From positions 1 to 8,648 of the forward strand of contig JAJTCL010000099.1 of assembly GCA_021323255.1 (NCBI GenBank): 8,648 nt of DNA. The letters are read 5' to 3'. The translations under genes and the position numbers were made by a program. The notes beneath the pieces were generated by a model that saw only the letters and a program-made list of their open reading frames with translations, made no database searches and had not been told where the DNA came from. This document shows positions 1 to 7,617 of the stretch, in pieces (position 1 is the stretch's first letter; each line of letters opens with the position of its first letter). Source of the DNA: Propionibacteriaceae bacterium (GTDB lineage: Bacteria; Actinomycetota; Actinomycetes; Propionibacteriales; Propionibacteriaceae).

Positions 1-1893
1 ACCGAGTTTCAGAGCACAGCGGCGATCTTGCGGCGAGACCAGGGTGTCACCGACTCCTGGCGTTTTGCCTCGATCGAGCTCAAGGAACCGGCGAAAGTTG
101 ATGTCAAGGCGTGGCGGCCGGGCGATGCCGTGCCGAGGCGGTCACTCTCAGTCTTGTGGAATCGGCAGACCAACCAGACCTACGAGGCGGTGGTGGACCT
201 CGTTGCGGATCGGGTCGACTCCTGGATTCACCGGCCGGGCGTTTGTCCCAACTTCACCATCGATGAGTACCACGATGTCGACGAGGCTTTGCACAAGCAT
301 CCAGAGGTACTCGCTCGCCTCGAGGCGCGGGGGATTGCAGACCCTTCGTTGGTGCTCTTTGACGTCTGGACCTATGGCAAGGCGATGATGCCCGAGCAGT
401 GGGGCGATCGGCGACTGGGCTGGTGCGACCTGTGGATGCGGGAGACCCCGGAGGGCAATCCGTACGCCCACCCGGTCTCCGGGCTCAAGATCATCGTTGA
501 CATGAACACTCTCGAGGTCCTCGAGATCGAAGATCACCACGACTATGGCCTACCTGAGGTAGACGGCGAATACGACCCTCGAGTACGGGGCACGCAGCAG
601 CGCACCGACCTCAAGCCGCTGGAGATCAGCCAGCCGGAAGGCGTCTCATTCATCATCGACGGCAACGAGCTGCGATGGCAGAACTGGTCGCTGCGGCTCG
701 GATTCAACTTCCGCGAGGGTCCGGTGATCTACCAGGTGGCCTTCGACGATCAAGGCACCAGGCGAGACGTCGCGTATCGGATGTCCTTTGCAGAGATGGT
801 GGTTCCGTACCGCGACCCGGGATTCGACCACTACCGGCGCACCGCGTTCGACATCGGCGAGTGGGGACTCGGTTACATGACGACGTCGCTGGAGTTGGGC
901 TGCGACTGCTTGGGAGAGATCGTCTACGTCGACGCCGTGGTGCCTGACACCCACGCCGAGCCGGTCGTGATCGAGCGTGCCGTCTGCCTCCACGAGGAAG
1001 ACAACGCAGTGCTCTGGAAGCACGTGGACAGCGAGACGGGTGCCGAGGTGCGCCGAATGCGGCGGATGGTTATCTCGGCTCACGTCAGTGTCGCCAACTA
1101 TGAGTACCTGGTCTACTGGCGGTTCTATCAGGACGGAAACATCGAGTGTGAGATTCGAGCGACAGGCTTGATGGTGACCACTCCGATGCAGGCCGACAGC
1201 GATAGCTCGCCGTACGGCACGACGGTCGACAGGCGGACCTACGCGCCGTTCCACCAGCACTTCGTGGTCGCCAAGCTCGACTTGGACATTGACGGCGAGG
1301 AGAACACTGTGGTCGAAGTGGACTCGGTCGCCGCCTCGATCGGCGATGGCAATCCGTACGGATTGGCTCTATCCACCCAGACCACGACCATTGAGTCCGA
1401 GAGCCAGGCGGCCCGCGACTTCAACTGGGAGGCGCAACGTTCCTGGAAGGTGATCAACCCCAACAAGACCAACCGGCACGGCAGCAACACCGCCTACAAA
1501 CTGGTGCCTGGTGCCGCGATCCCAGCGCTGTTGGACTCCTCATCACCGGTCTATCAGCGAGCTCCCGTGATCGGTCACTGCGTGTGGGTGACTGCGTACG
1601 ACGACAATGAACGATGGCCCGCCGGTGACTATCCCACCCAATCGAGTGAAGACACCGGGATCACTCGCTGGATCACCGATGATGCGCCACTCGTGGGCAC
1701 CGACGTGGTGCTGTGGTACGTCTTCGGGATCCACCACATCACCCGGGCAGAGGACTGGCCGATCATGCCAGTCGACATCATCTCGTTCTGGCTCAAGCCG
1801 TTCGGCTTCTTTGACCGGAACCCCTCCCTCGATGTTCCGAACACGATGTCCAGCAACGGCGGCCATAGCCACCCTGAACATGCGGGGCGATGA
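1..1893 (+). CDS. Copper-containing primary-amine oxidase (topaquinone enzyme), 5' end missing
   Basis: Oxidises a primary amine with O2 to aldehyde, ammonia and H2O2, using copper and a self-made topaquinone cofactor (family knowledge). The frame is open from base 1; 630 residues are visible. A short N2-type domain, an N3-type domain with AHPVSGLK (codons 157-164), then the large catalytic beta-sandwich domain. Seen, in window codon numbering: catalytic-base Asp284 in FDIGEWGLG; topaquinone precursor Tyr367 in NYEY; copper ligands His418 and His420 in PFHQH and His579 in FGIHH; then EDWPIMPVD. The Cys pair in LGCDCLG and VCLHEED matches the conserved disulfide. It resembles Arthrobacter globiformis AGAO, as remembered, along its length; by that comparison roughly 20 N-terminal residues lie outside. 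TTG at 28 is not the start, because family-like sequence continues upstream of it. Leader peptide and promoter cannot be judged. The downstream aldehyde dehydrogenase would use its product. The substrate is inferred to be a polyamine or guanidino-amine; a phenylethylamine-type substrate is possible. Confidence 0.96.
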   Translation, partial: TEFQSTAAILRRDQGVTDSWRFASIELKEPAKVDVKAWRPGDAVPRRSLSVLWNRQTNQTYEAVVDLVADRVDSWIHRPGVCPNFTIDEYHDVDEALHKHPEVLARLEARGIADPSLVLFDVWTYGKAMMPEQWGDRRLGWCDLWMRETPEGNPYAHPVSGLKIIVDMNTLEVLEIEDHHDYGLPEVDGEYDPRVRGTQQRTDLKPLEISQPEGVSFIIDGNELRWQNWSLRLGFNFREGPVIYQVAFDDQGTRRDVAYRMSFAEMVVPYRDPGFDHYRRTAFDIGEWGLGYMTTSLELGCDCLGEIVYVDAVVPDTHAEPVVIERAVCLHEEDNAVLWKHVDSETGAEVRRMRRMVISAHVSVANYEYLVYWRFYQDGNIECEIRATGLMVTTPMQADSDSSPYGTTVDRRTYAPFHQHFVVAKLDLDIDGEENTVVEVDSVAASIGDGNPYGLALSTQTTTIESESQAARDFNWEAQRSWKVINPNKTNRHGSNTAYKLVPGAAIPALLDSSSPVYQRAPVIGHCVWVTAYDDNERWPAGDYPTQSSEDTGITRWITDDAPLVGTDVVLWYVFGIHHITRAEDWPIMPVDIISFWLKPFGFFDRNPSLDVPNTMSSNGGHSHPEHAGR

Positions 1894-1918
1894 TGGGATT
1901 TACGAACCATTAGACGCT

Positions 1919-1924
1919 GAAAGG
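1919..1924 (+). promoter_or_regulatory. Ribosome binding site of the aldehyde dehydrogenase
   Basis: GAAAGG lies 7 bases before the ATG at 1932 in the 38-base gap after the amine oxidase stop. It supports this ATG as the start. No promoter or hairpin is visible in the gap, so the gene is probably co-transcribed with the oxidase. Confidence 0.7.
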
Positions 1925-1931
1925 TAAAGCC

Positions 1932-3377
1932 ATGGCGGACAAGCAGGTCCTCGCGAACATTATCGACGGCGAGGAGCGCCCGGCAGCTTCGGGCGACACG
2001 TTGGACATCATCAACCCGTCCACTGGCGAGGTGTATGCAACCTCGCCCAACTCCGGCGCAGAAGACATAGACGCTGCTTTTCGGGCGGCGGCGGCCGCAT
2101 TCGAGTCATATCGATGGACCACGCCGAGCGAGCGCCAGCGATTCTTGTTGCGGCTGGCTGACGCGATCGAGGCGGAAGCCGAGGAGCTGGTGCGCATCGA
2201 GAGTGAGAACACCGGCAAACCGATCTCAGTCACCTTGTCGGAAGAGATCGTCCCCATGGTCGACCAGATCCGCTACTTCGCCGGCGCCGCGCGCGTCCTG
2301 GAGGGGAAGTCTGCCGGCGAATACATGAAGGGCTTCACCTCCTACGTCCGGAGGGAGCCCCGCGGTCCAGTCGGTCAGGTGGCGCCGTGGAACTACCCCA
2401 TGATGATGGCGGTCTGGAAGTTCGCGCCCGCGCTTGCCGCAGGCGACACGGTCGTACTCAAACCCTCGGACACCACGCCTGCCTCGGCGGTGTGGATGGT
2501 GAAGAAGATGCAGGAGATCTTTCCCAAGGGCGTGGCGAACCTGGTCTGTGGTGATCGCGATACCGGTGCCGCGTTGGTGTCGCACAAGATCCCGGTCATG
2601 GTGTCGATCACTGGCTCTACGCGAGCCGGCATCGCCGTGGCGACGGCGGCAGCAGCCGACGTCAAGGTCGCCCATCTCGAATTGGGCGGAAAGGCACCCG
2701 TCGTGGTGTTCAACGATGCCGATCTCCCCTCCACAGTCGATGGCATCAAGGTAGCCGGCTACTTCAATGGCGGCCAGGACTGCACAGCCGCAACCCGCGT
2801 GCTCTGCCAGTCCGGTGTGTATGACGATTTCGTAGCCGAGCTTGGCAGGGCAGCGTCGGGGAACCGAACCGGCTACGACCCAAACGACGAGGACGTGTTC
2901 TACGGGCCTATCAACAATGCCAATCAGTTGCGCCATGTCTCGAGCCTGGTGGAGCGAACTCCTGATCATGCCAGGATCGTCACCGGCGGCAAGCAGGTTG
3001 GCGAGCGCGGATATTTCTATGAGCCAACGGTGATTTGCGACGTTCGACAGAGCGACGAGTTGATCACTACGGAGATCTTCGGACCAGTGATCACGGTACA
3101 GAAGTTCAGCGACGAGGACGAGGCAGTAAGGCTCTCCAATGACAGCGAATACGCGCTGGCCTCCTCTGTCTGGACCTCAAATGCCGGCACCGCGGCCCGT
3201 ATGTCGGCCCGCCTGGACTTCGGCTGCGTTTGGGTCAACTGCCATATCCCGCTAGTGGGTGAGATGCCGCACGGCGGCTACAAGCACTCCGGCTACGGCA
3301 AGGATCTCTCCTCATACGCGTTGGAGGAGTACACCCGGATCAAGCACGTCATGCAATACCACGGCTTCGAGGGCTGA
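1932..3377 (+). CDS. patD: Gamma-aminobutyraldehyde-type (PatD-like) aldehyde dehydrogenase
   Basis: NAD(P)-dependent, cytosolic oxidation of an amino-aldehyde to the acid, for example 4-aminobutanal to GABA or 4-guanidinobutanal to 4-guanidinobutyrate. The 481 residues are full length for the family (E. coli PatD is about 474). Seen: APWNYP and the VLKPSD lysine of the cofactor pocket; SITGSTRAG; general-base Glu250 in LELGGKAP; nucleophile Cys284 in GGQDCTAATR; EIFGPV; and the C-terminal PHGGYKHSGYGKDLS followed by EEYTRIKHVM. The GQDCTAA context, the FAGAAR...AGEY segment and the PHGG...SGYGKD tail are the features I associate with PatD rather than with betaine-aldehyde or generic enzymes. 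ATG 1932 has a good ribosome binding site. Gene order says it takes the aldehyde from the copper amine oxidase just upstream. The family assignment is firm; the exact chain length and whether the far end is amino, guanidino or amide are inferred. The symbol is given at family level. Confidence 0.93.
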   Translation: MADKQVLANIIDGEERPAASGDTLDIINPSTGEVYATSPNSGAEDIDAAFRAAAAAFESYRWTTPSERQRFLLRLADAIEAEAEELVRIESENTGKPISVTLSEEIVPMVDQIRYFAGAARVLEGKSAGEYMKGFTSYVRREPRGPVGQVAPWNYPMMMAVWKFAPALAAGDTVVLKPSDTTPASAVWMVKKMQEIFPKGVANLVCGDRDTGAALVSHKIPVMVSITGSTRAGIAVATAAAADVKVAHLELGGKAPVVVFNDADLPSTVDGIKVAGYFNGGQDCTAATRVLCQSGVYDDFVAELGRAASGNRTGYDPNDEDVFYGPINNANQLRHVSSLVERTPDHARIVTGGKQVGERGYFYEPTVICDVRQSDELITTEIFGPVITVQKFSDEDEAVRLSNDSEYALASSVWTSNAGTAARMSARLDFGCVWVNCHIPLVGEMPHGGYKHSGYGKDLSSYALEEYTRIKHVMQYHGFEG

Positions 3378-3416
3378 TTTCTTTCGTCACTAACTGACAA
3401 TTTCAAATCCCAACTC

Positions 3417-3423
3417 GGAAGGG
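3417..3423 (+). promoter_or_regulatory. Ribosome binding site of the permease
   Basis: GGAAGGG ends 8 bases before the ATG at 3432, a strong Shine-Dalgarno match that fixes the permease start. The 54-base gap it sits in is locally AT-rich and shows no inverted repeat that would serve as a terminator, so read-through from the dehydrogenase is expected. Confidence 0.75.
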
Positions 3424-3431
3424 TCGTCGAG

Positions 3432-4934
3432 ATGGCAGAAAAGGGTTTGAAAAGTAACGTTGTCGGCCTCTTCGGCGGCACCATGCTCGGAATTTCCTCC
3501 GTGGCGCCGGCGTACGCCCTCACGGCCACGCTCGGCATACTCGCGGCCAGTGTCGGCGCCAAGACACCGGTGGTGATCATCGCCGGCTTCCTGCCGATGT
3601 TCTTCGCGGCGTACGCCTATCGCGAGTTCAACCGGATCATGCCCGACGCCGGCACCTCGTTCACCTGGACCTCCAAGGCCTTCGGCCCCTACATCGGATG
3701 GTTGGGCGGATGGGCGGCGGTGGTCGCCACGGTCATCGTGCTGTCGAACCTCGCGGGCGTTGCCGTCCAGTTCCTCTATCAGTTCATCGGCAGTGCCGTG
3801 AACTCGGAGATGATCAGCGGTCTGTGGGAGAACAAGCTGATCAACGTAGTGACCTGCCTGGTGTTCCTGGCCATCGCGACTTATGTGGCCTACCGGGGCA
3901 TCGACACCACCGAGCACGTGCAGATGGTGCTGGTGATCTTCCAGCTGGTCATGCTGCTGATCTTCGGGGTGATGGCAATCGCCAAGTCGGGCGCCTCCGA
4001 AGTTGGTGAGGCGTTCAGCCTGTCCTGGTTCAGTCCGGCCGGTCTGACCCTCTCGGCGTTCATCGCCGGACTGTCGGGTTCGATCTTCGCCTTCTGGGGC
4101 TGGGACACCGCGCTGACCGTCAACGAGGAGTCGAAGAACAGCGATACGACTCCCGGGCGTGCGGCGTTGCTCTGTGTGCTCTCGATCCTGCTGACCTACC
4201 TGCTGGTCTCGGTCGCGACCCAGATGTACGCCGGGTTGGGGGACACCGGACTGGGCCTCACCAACGAGGAGGTCTCCGACAATGTCTTCGGCAACCTGGC
4301 CGAGCCCGTCCTCGGCAGCCCGCTGGACTTAGGGCTCTTCCTGGCCGTCCTCGCCTCCTCAGCGGCGAGCCTGATCACTACGTTCCTGCCGACGTCGCGC
4401 ACTCTGCTGGCAATGGGCGCGTACGGGGCAATGCCGAAGGCGTTCGCGAAACTGCACCCAACACACAGGACCCCGAGCGTCGCCACCTTCACCGCAGGCA
4501 TCGGCGCTGCGGCCTTCTACGCCGTGATGACCTTTCTGAGTGAGCGGGTGCTCACCGACACCATCTACTCGCTGGGCATCATGATCTGCTTCTACTACGG
4601 CCTGACGGCATTCGGTTGTATCTGGTTCTTCCGTCACCAGCTTTTCGATAACTCGTTCAACTTCGTCTTCAAGTTCCTGTTTCCGCTGCTCGGCGGGCTC
4701 GGGCTGTTCTTCGTCTTGATCATCACCTTGCGGGACAGCGCGTCCCCGGATTATGGCAGCGGCGCGAGTATCGGAGGGGTCGGATTGGTGCTCATCCTGG
4801 GCCTTGGGCTGATCTTGGCTGGCCTGGTGGTGATGGCCATCCTGCGGGCGCGCCAGCCGGCGTTCTTCCGTGGTGAGACCATCATCCATGAGTCGGCGCA
4901 CGCCATGCGCCCGCACGAGCATCTCGTGCAATGA
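3432..4934 (+). CDS. APC-superfamily amino acid/polyamine permease, 12 predicted membrane helices
   Basis: A secondary transporter in the cytoplasmic membrane, of the amino acid-polyamine-organocation family. The 500 residues hold about twelve hydrophobic segments, by eye near 11-40, 45-63, 88-115, 138-155, 163-184, 205-225, 244-264, 299-321, 347-368, 376-399, 412-432 and 446-471. Helix 1 carries the unwound substrate-site pattern GISSVAPAY; the loop MPDAGTSFTWTSKAFGPYIGW and helix 6 FAFWGWDTALTVNEES are typical APC signatures. The cytoplasmic tail is short and ends in a His-containing stretch (HESAHAMRPHEH). A strong ribosome binding site precedes the ATG. The stop overlaps the start of the ureohydrolase by four bases (ATGA). 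In this operon it most likely imports the amine that the oxidase, ureohydrolase and ligase act on, the position PuuP holds in the E. coli putrescine cluster. Substrate identity cannot be read from the sequence; an amino acid or an exchange mode is possible. Confidence 0.92.
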   Translation: MAEKGLKSNVVGLFGGTMLGISSVAPAYALTATLGILAASVGAKTPVVIIAGFLPMFFAAYAYREFNRIMPDAGTSFTWTSKAFGPYIGWLGGWAAVVATVIVLSNLAGVAVQFLYQFIGSAVNSEMISGLWENKLINVVTCLVFLAIATYVAYRGIDTTEHVQMVLVIFQLVMLLIFGVMAIAKSGASEVGEAFSLSWFSPAGLTLSAFIAGLSGSIFAFWGWDTALTVNEESKNSDTTPGRAALLCVLSILLTYLLVSVATQMYAGLGDTGLGLTNEEVSDNVFGNLAEPVLGSPLDLGLFLAVLASSAASLITTFLPTSRTLLAMGAYGAMPKAFAKLHPTHRTPSVATFTAGIGAAAFYAVMTFLSERVLTDTIYSLGIMICFYYGLTAFGCIWFFRHQLFDNSFNFVFKFLFPLLGGLGLFFVLIITLRDSASPDYGSGASIGGVGLVLILGLGLILAGLVVMAILRARQPAFFRGETIIHESAHAMRPHEHLVQ

Positions 4935-6025
4935 CTCGTTACGGTGCCCAGTTCGGCCCTGACTTCACCTTCCTCGGCGTGCCGGAATGTGATCTGGATG
5001 ACGAGGCCAGCTATGCCGATGCCGATGTCGTGATCTTGGGGGCACCATTCGACGGAGGCACCTCTGCACGCGCCGGCACCCGGTTCGGGCCGCAGGCCAT
5101 CCGGATGACCGACTATCTGCCACACGACGGATCTCGACCCTCGCTGGCACTGCGGGCCGACGGCCTGCGGGACCTCAAGGTCTACGACGCCGGTGATGTG
5201 GAGATGTACTCCGGCGACATCGAGGTCGCCCTCCCGGCGCTCGAGGTGGCTGTGCAGAAGGTGGTCCAGGCCGGGGCGATACCTGTTTCCCTCGGTGGTG
5301 ATCATTCCATCGCCTACCCAGACGCCAAGGGATGCGCCAACGTCATCGGCGCGGGTCGCGTGTCGATGATTCACTTCGACGCTCACGCCGACACCGGCGA
5401 CATCGAATTCGGCTCGCTGTGGGGTCACGGGCAGCCCATGCGCCGGTTGATCGAGTCCGGTGCCCTACGCGGCGACCGGTTCCTGCAGATCGGGCTCCGC
5501 GGCTACTGGCCACCGCCGGAGACTCTGGATTGGATGGCAGCGCAGCACATGCGCTCCTACGAGATGACCGAGATCGTGCAGCGGGGCTTGCGCGAGTGCT
5601 TGACTGAGGCGTTCGCCATCGCGACCGACGATTGTGACGGGGTGTTCCTCTCCGTCGACATTGATGTGTGTGATCCAGGACATGCCCCTGGCACCGGTAC
5701 TCCGGAACCCGGCGGGCTGTCAGCGCGTGAGTTGCTGGATGCGGTGCGGAGGATCTGTCTGGAGCTTCCGGTGGTCGGAATGGATGTGGTTGAGGTCAGC
5801 CCGCCGTACGACCACGCCGACATCACTGCCGCACTGGCCAATCGGGTGGTGCTGGAGGCCCTGTGCGCCATCGCCCGCAAACGGAAGGATCTCCGCGACG
5901 GAACCCACTGGGACCCGCTGCTTCCGCTACTGAGCGAGCGGGCAGCACCCGTGCCCGAGGGCACGATGCCCCAGCATCACCACACTCATCTCGGTCACGA
6001 TCAGGAGAGTGAAAGACGATCATGA
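4931..6025 (+). CDS. Ureohydrolase of the agmatinase/guanidinobutyrase family
   Basis: A manganese-dependent hydrolase that splits a guanidino group into urea and an amine. The 364 residues include the family opening ILGAPFDGGTSARAGTRFGP (35-54) and all six usual metal ligands: His125 in GGDHS; Asp150, His152 and Asp154 in HFDAHADT; Asp243 and Asp245 in SVDIDVCDPG. The stretch APGTGTPEPGG follows, as in agmatinases. Unusual: Cys247 where Leu is common, and Gly250-His251 where Ala-Phe or Ala-Tyr is common. The C terminus is extended by a His-rich tail (347-364). ATG 4931 overlaps the permease stop by four bases and has no clear Shine-Dalgarno, so translation is probably coupled. After an oxidase and an aminoaldehyde dehydrogenase, guanidinobutyrase (4-guanidinobutyrate to GABA plus urea) fits at least as well as agmatinase (SpeB-type). 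Other guanidino acids remain possible, so no symbol is given. Confidence 0.9.
   Translation: MTRYGAQFGPDFTFLGVPECDLDDEASYADADVVILGAPFDGGTSARAGTRFGPQAIRMTDYLPHDGSRPSLALRADGLRDLKVYDAGDVEMYSGDIEVALPALEVAVQKVVQAGAIPVSLGGDHSIAYPDAKGCANVIGAGRVSMIHFDAHADTGDIEFGSLWGHGQPMRRLIESGALRGDRFLQIGLRGYWPPPETLDWMAAQHMRSYEMTEIVQRGLRECLTEAFAIATDDCDGVFLSVDIDVCDPGHAPGTGTPEPGGLSARELLDAVRRICLELPVVGMDVVEVSPPYDHADITAALANRVVLEALCAIARKRKDLRDGTHWDPLLPLLSERAAPVPEGTMPQHHHTHLGHDQESERRS
6003..6015 (+). promoter_or_regulatory. Ribosome binding region of the ATP-grasp gene
   Basis: Two purine-rich stretches precede ATG 6022: AGGAG at 6003-6007, at a long 14-base spacing, and GAAAG at 6011-6015, at a normal 6-base spacing. Both lie inside the last codons of the ureohydrolase, whose stop overlaps the ATG. 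They support this start and suggest some independent initiation besides coupling. Confidence 0.5.
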
Positions 6026-7617
6026 GCCAGACGTCGCGATGGGAAGCTGATCCGAGTGCCGCGTCGGTAGCGACGCCTCCTGGTCCGGAGGTCACCGTCG
6101 GCACCGATGCCGCGTACGCCCCGCCGAGGGCTCACGGCCTCGGCCGGCCGTTGCGGAACATCTCAGAGGTGCGGCATTTCTTTCGCACCAACGAGGTCCC
6201 CATTTACTTCGTCGGCGCAACTCCGTTCAACCTGCTGGGTTTGGACCGCTGGGTGCGCAATTTCTGCTACGTCACCTATTACGACGGCTGGGACGGTGCC
6301 CACCCGCGGGTCTTCACGCCCAAACACAAGCCCTATATCGAATTCGACTCGGGCGAGGAGATCAACAACTGGCTGCTGGTCAATCCCGAGGTGCGGGCCT
6401 ATATGTCGCGTCCCGCGCCACGTGGCCAGCGACCGAAGGTCGCGATGGTGTTCTTCGATGCGGAGACCGAGCGGATCTGTGACGAGCTCGGCTACGATCT
6501 CATCCTCCCAGCCGCCGAGCTCCGCGCGCACCTGGACTCAAAGCTCGTCACTACCCGGTTGGGAAACGATGTCGGCGCTCCGAGCGTGCCAAACGTGCTG
6601 GTCACCGTCGAGGACTACCAGGACCTGGTCAGGGCAGCGACGACTGCCGGCCTCGGCTCCGACCTGGTGGTGCAGACGGCGTACGGCGACTCGGGCAAGA
6701 CCACCTTCTTCATCGACAACGAGACCGGCTGGAAGCGGCACAGCCGCGACATCCGCGGCAACGAGGTCAAGGTGATGAAACGGATCAACAACCGTCCGGT
6801 AGCCGTCGAAGCGGTCCTCACCCGCAACGGCACTGTCGTCGGTCCGTTCATGTCAGAGCTGACTGGGCATCGACGGCTTACGCCCTACCGCGGCGGTTGG
6901 TGCGGTAACGAGATGTACCCGGAGGTGTTGACCGAGGATCTGCGTCGCAAGGCCGGCGATCTCGTCGGGCGGCTGGGCGACCGTCTCGGCGCTGAGGGCT
7001 ACCGAGGCTTCTTCGAGGTCGACGTTCTGGTTGACACCGACACCGACGAGGTCTACCTGGGGGAACTCAATCCCCGGATCAGCGGTGCTTCCTCGATCAC
7101 TAATGTCACAGCGGGCGCATATGCCGACATCCCGCTGTTCGCGTTCCATCTGCTGGAGTACTTCGACGTCGACTTCGCGCTCGACGTCGAGGAGATCAAC
7201 GAGCGATGGAGGGAGCTGGCGGCAGCCGACCAATGGAGTCAGATGGTGATCAAGGAGACCTCGCCCATCGTGCAGTTGATCACCTCAGCTGCACCGACTG
7301 GGCAGTACTCGTACAACGCATCGGGTGCTCTGGTCTATCGGCGGGCAGCGCTGGACTGGCACCAGCTCCAGAATGAGTCAGAGGCCTTCTACCTGCGCAT
7401 CTACGGCGCTGGTGACTACCGCTGGAAGGGCGCCGACCTCGGCGTGCTGGTCACCAAAGGACGCCTGCAGCGGCGAGCGGAGGATGGGACGGATACGCTG
7501 ACCATCCGTGCGAAGCATCTCATTGACTCGATCCGCGAGCAGTACGCCGGGCTTCCCCTGGCCGGCGCTGAAGCCAGCACAGCGCCAGTGGCGACGGCAC
7601 CCTCGATGGCTAAGTGA
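6022..7617 (+). CDS. ATP-grasp protein, probable carboxylate-amine ligase
   Basis: ATP-grasp enzymes activate a carboxylate as acyl phosphate and join it to an amine or thiol (family knowledge). Of 531 residues, 1-45 are Ala/Pro/Thr-rich and look unstructured; 56-170 form a pre-ATP-grasp domain starting with VPIYFVGATPFNLLGLDRW; 171-385 carry the ATP-grasp core. Seen: SKLVTTRLGNDVG (173-185), the flexible glycine loop QTAYGDSGKTTFF (218-230), the strand VMKRINNRPVAVEAV (251-265), and the metal-binding segment FFEVDVLV...GELNPRISGASS (Glu332, Glu348, Asn350, Arg352). About 145 further C-terminal residues are not assigned. Such proteins may be labelled biotin carboxylase, but I see no carrier-protein partner gene. 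ATG 6022 overlaps the ureohydrolase stop (ATGA), and the next gene starts inside its own stop (GTGA). Context suggests it forms an amide with the imported amine or its product, like PuuA in role but not in family. The acyl donor and acceptor are unknown. Confidence 0.85.
   Translation: MSQTSRWEADPSAASVATPPGPEVTVGTDAAYAPPRAHGLGRPLRNISEVRHFFRTNEVPIYFVGATPFNLLGLDRWVRNFCYVTYYDGWDGAHPRVFTPKHKPYIEFDSGEEINNWLLVNPEVRAYMSRPAPRGQRPKVAMVFFDAETERICDELGYDLILPAAELRAHLDSKLVTTRLGNDVGAPSVPNVLVTVEDYQDLVRAATTAGLGSDLVVQTAYGDSGKTTFFIDNETGWKRHSRDIRGNEVKVMKRINNRPVAVEAVLTRNGTVVGPFMSELTGHRRLTPYRGGWCGNEMYPEVLTEDLRRKAGDLVGRLGDRLGAEGYRGFFEVDVLVDTDTDEVYLGELNPRISGASSITNVTAGAYADIPLFAFHLLEYFDVDFALDVEEINERWRELAAADQWSQMVIKETSPIVQLITSAAPTGQYSYNASGALVYRRAALDWHQLQNESEAFYLRIYGAGDYRWKGADLGVLVTKGRLQRRAEDGTDTLTIRAKHLIDSIREQYAGLPLAGAEASTAPVATAPSMAK

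Noticed and set aside
28..30. TTG as the start codon of the copper amine oxidase
   Set aside because: The frame is open back to base 1 and the upstream codons (E-F-Q-S-T-A-A-I) fit the N-terminal helix expected in the family, so the true start lies before the window.
646..1260. A 204-codon open frame on the minus strand, inside the amine oxidase
   Set aside because: It is a composition shadow of conserved catalytic-domain sequence; there is no motif and no ribosome binding site that I trust.
2226..2969. A 247-codon open frame on the minus strand, inside the aldehyde dehydrogenase
   Set aside because: It is antisense to a well-conserved gene, its protein is rich in His/Arg/Asp with no recognisable motif, and it is what GC-rich third positions produce by chance.
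3378..3431. Possible terminator or promoter between the dehydrogenase and permease
   Set aside because: The 54-base gap is locally AT-rich but holds no inverted repeat with a T-run and no convincing -35/-10 pair; only the ribosome binding site is supportable.
4751..5428. A 225-codon open frame on the minus strand, across the permease/ureohydrolase junction
   Set aside because: It overlaps two firmly identified genes on the other strand, and its translation shows no family features.
6107..6775. A 222-codon plus-strand frame inside the ATP-grasp gene
   Set aside because: The product is a Ser/Arg/Thr/Pro-rich low-complexity protein typical of an out-of-frame reading of GC-rich DNA; the ATP-grasp frame has clear motifs.
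6022..7617. Biotin carboxylase subunit of an acyl-CoA carboxylase
   Set aside because: The ATP-grasp core is present, but the typical biotin carboxylase N-terminal domain is not seen, and no biotin carrier or carboxyltransferase gene is adjacent.
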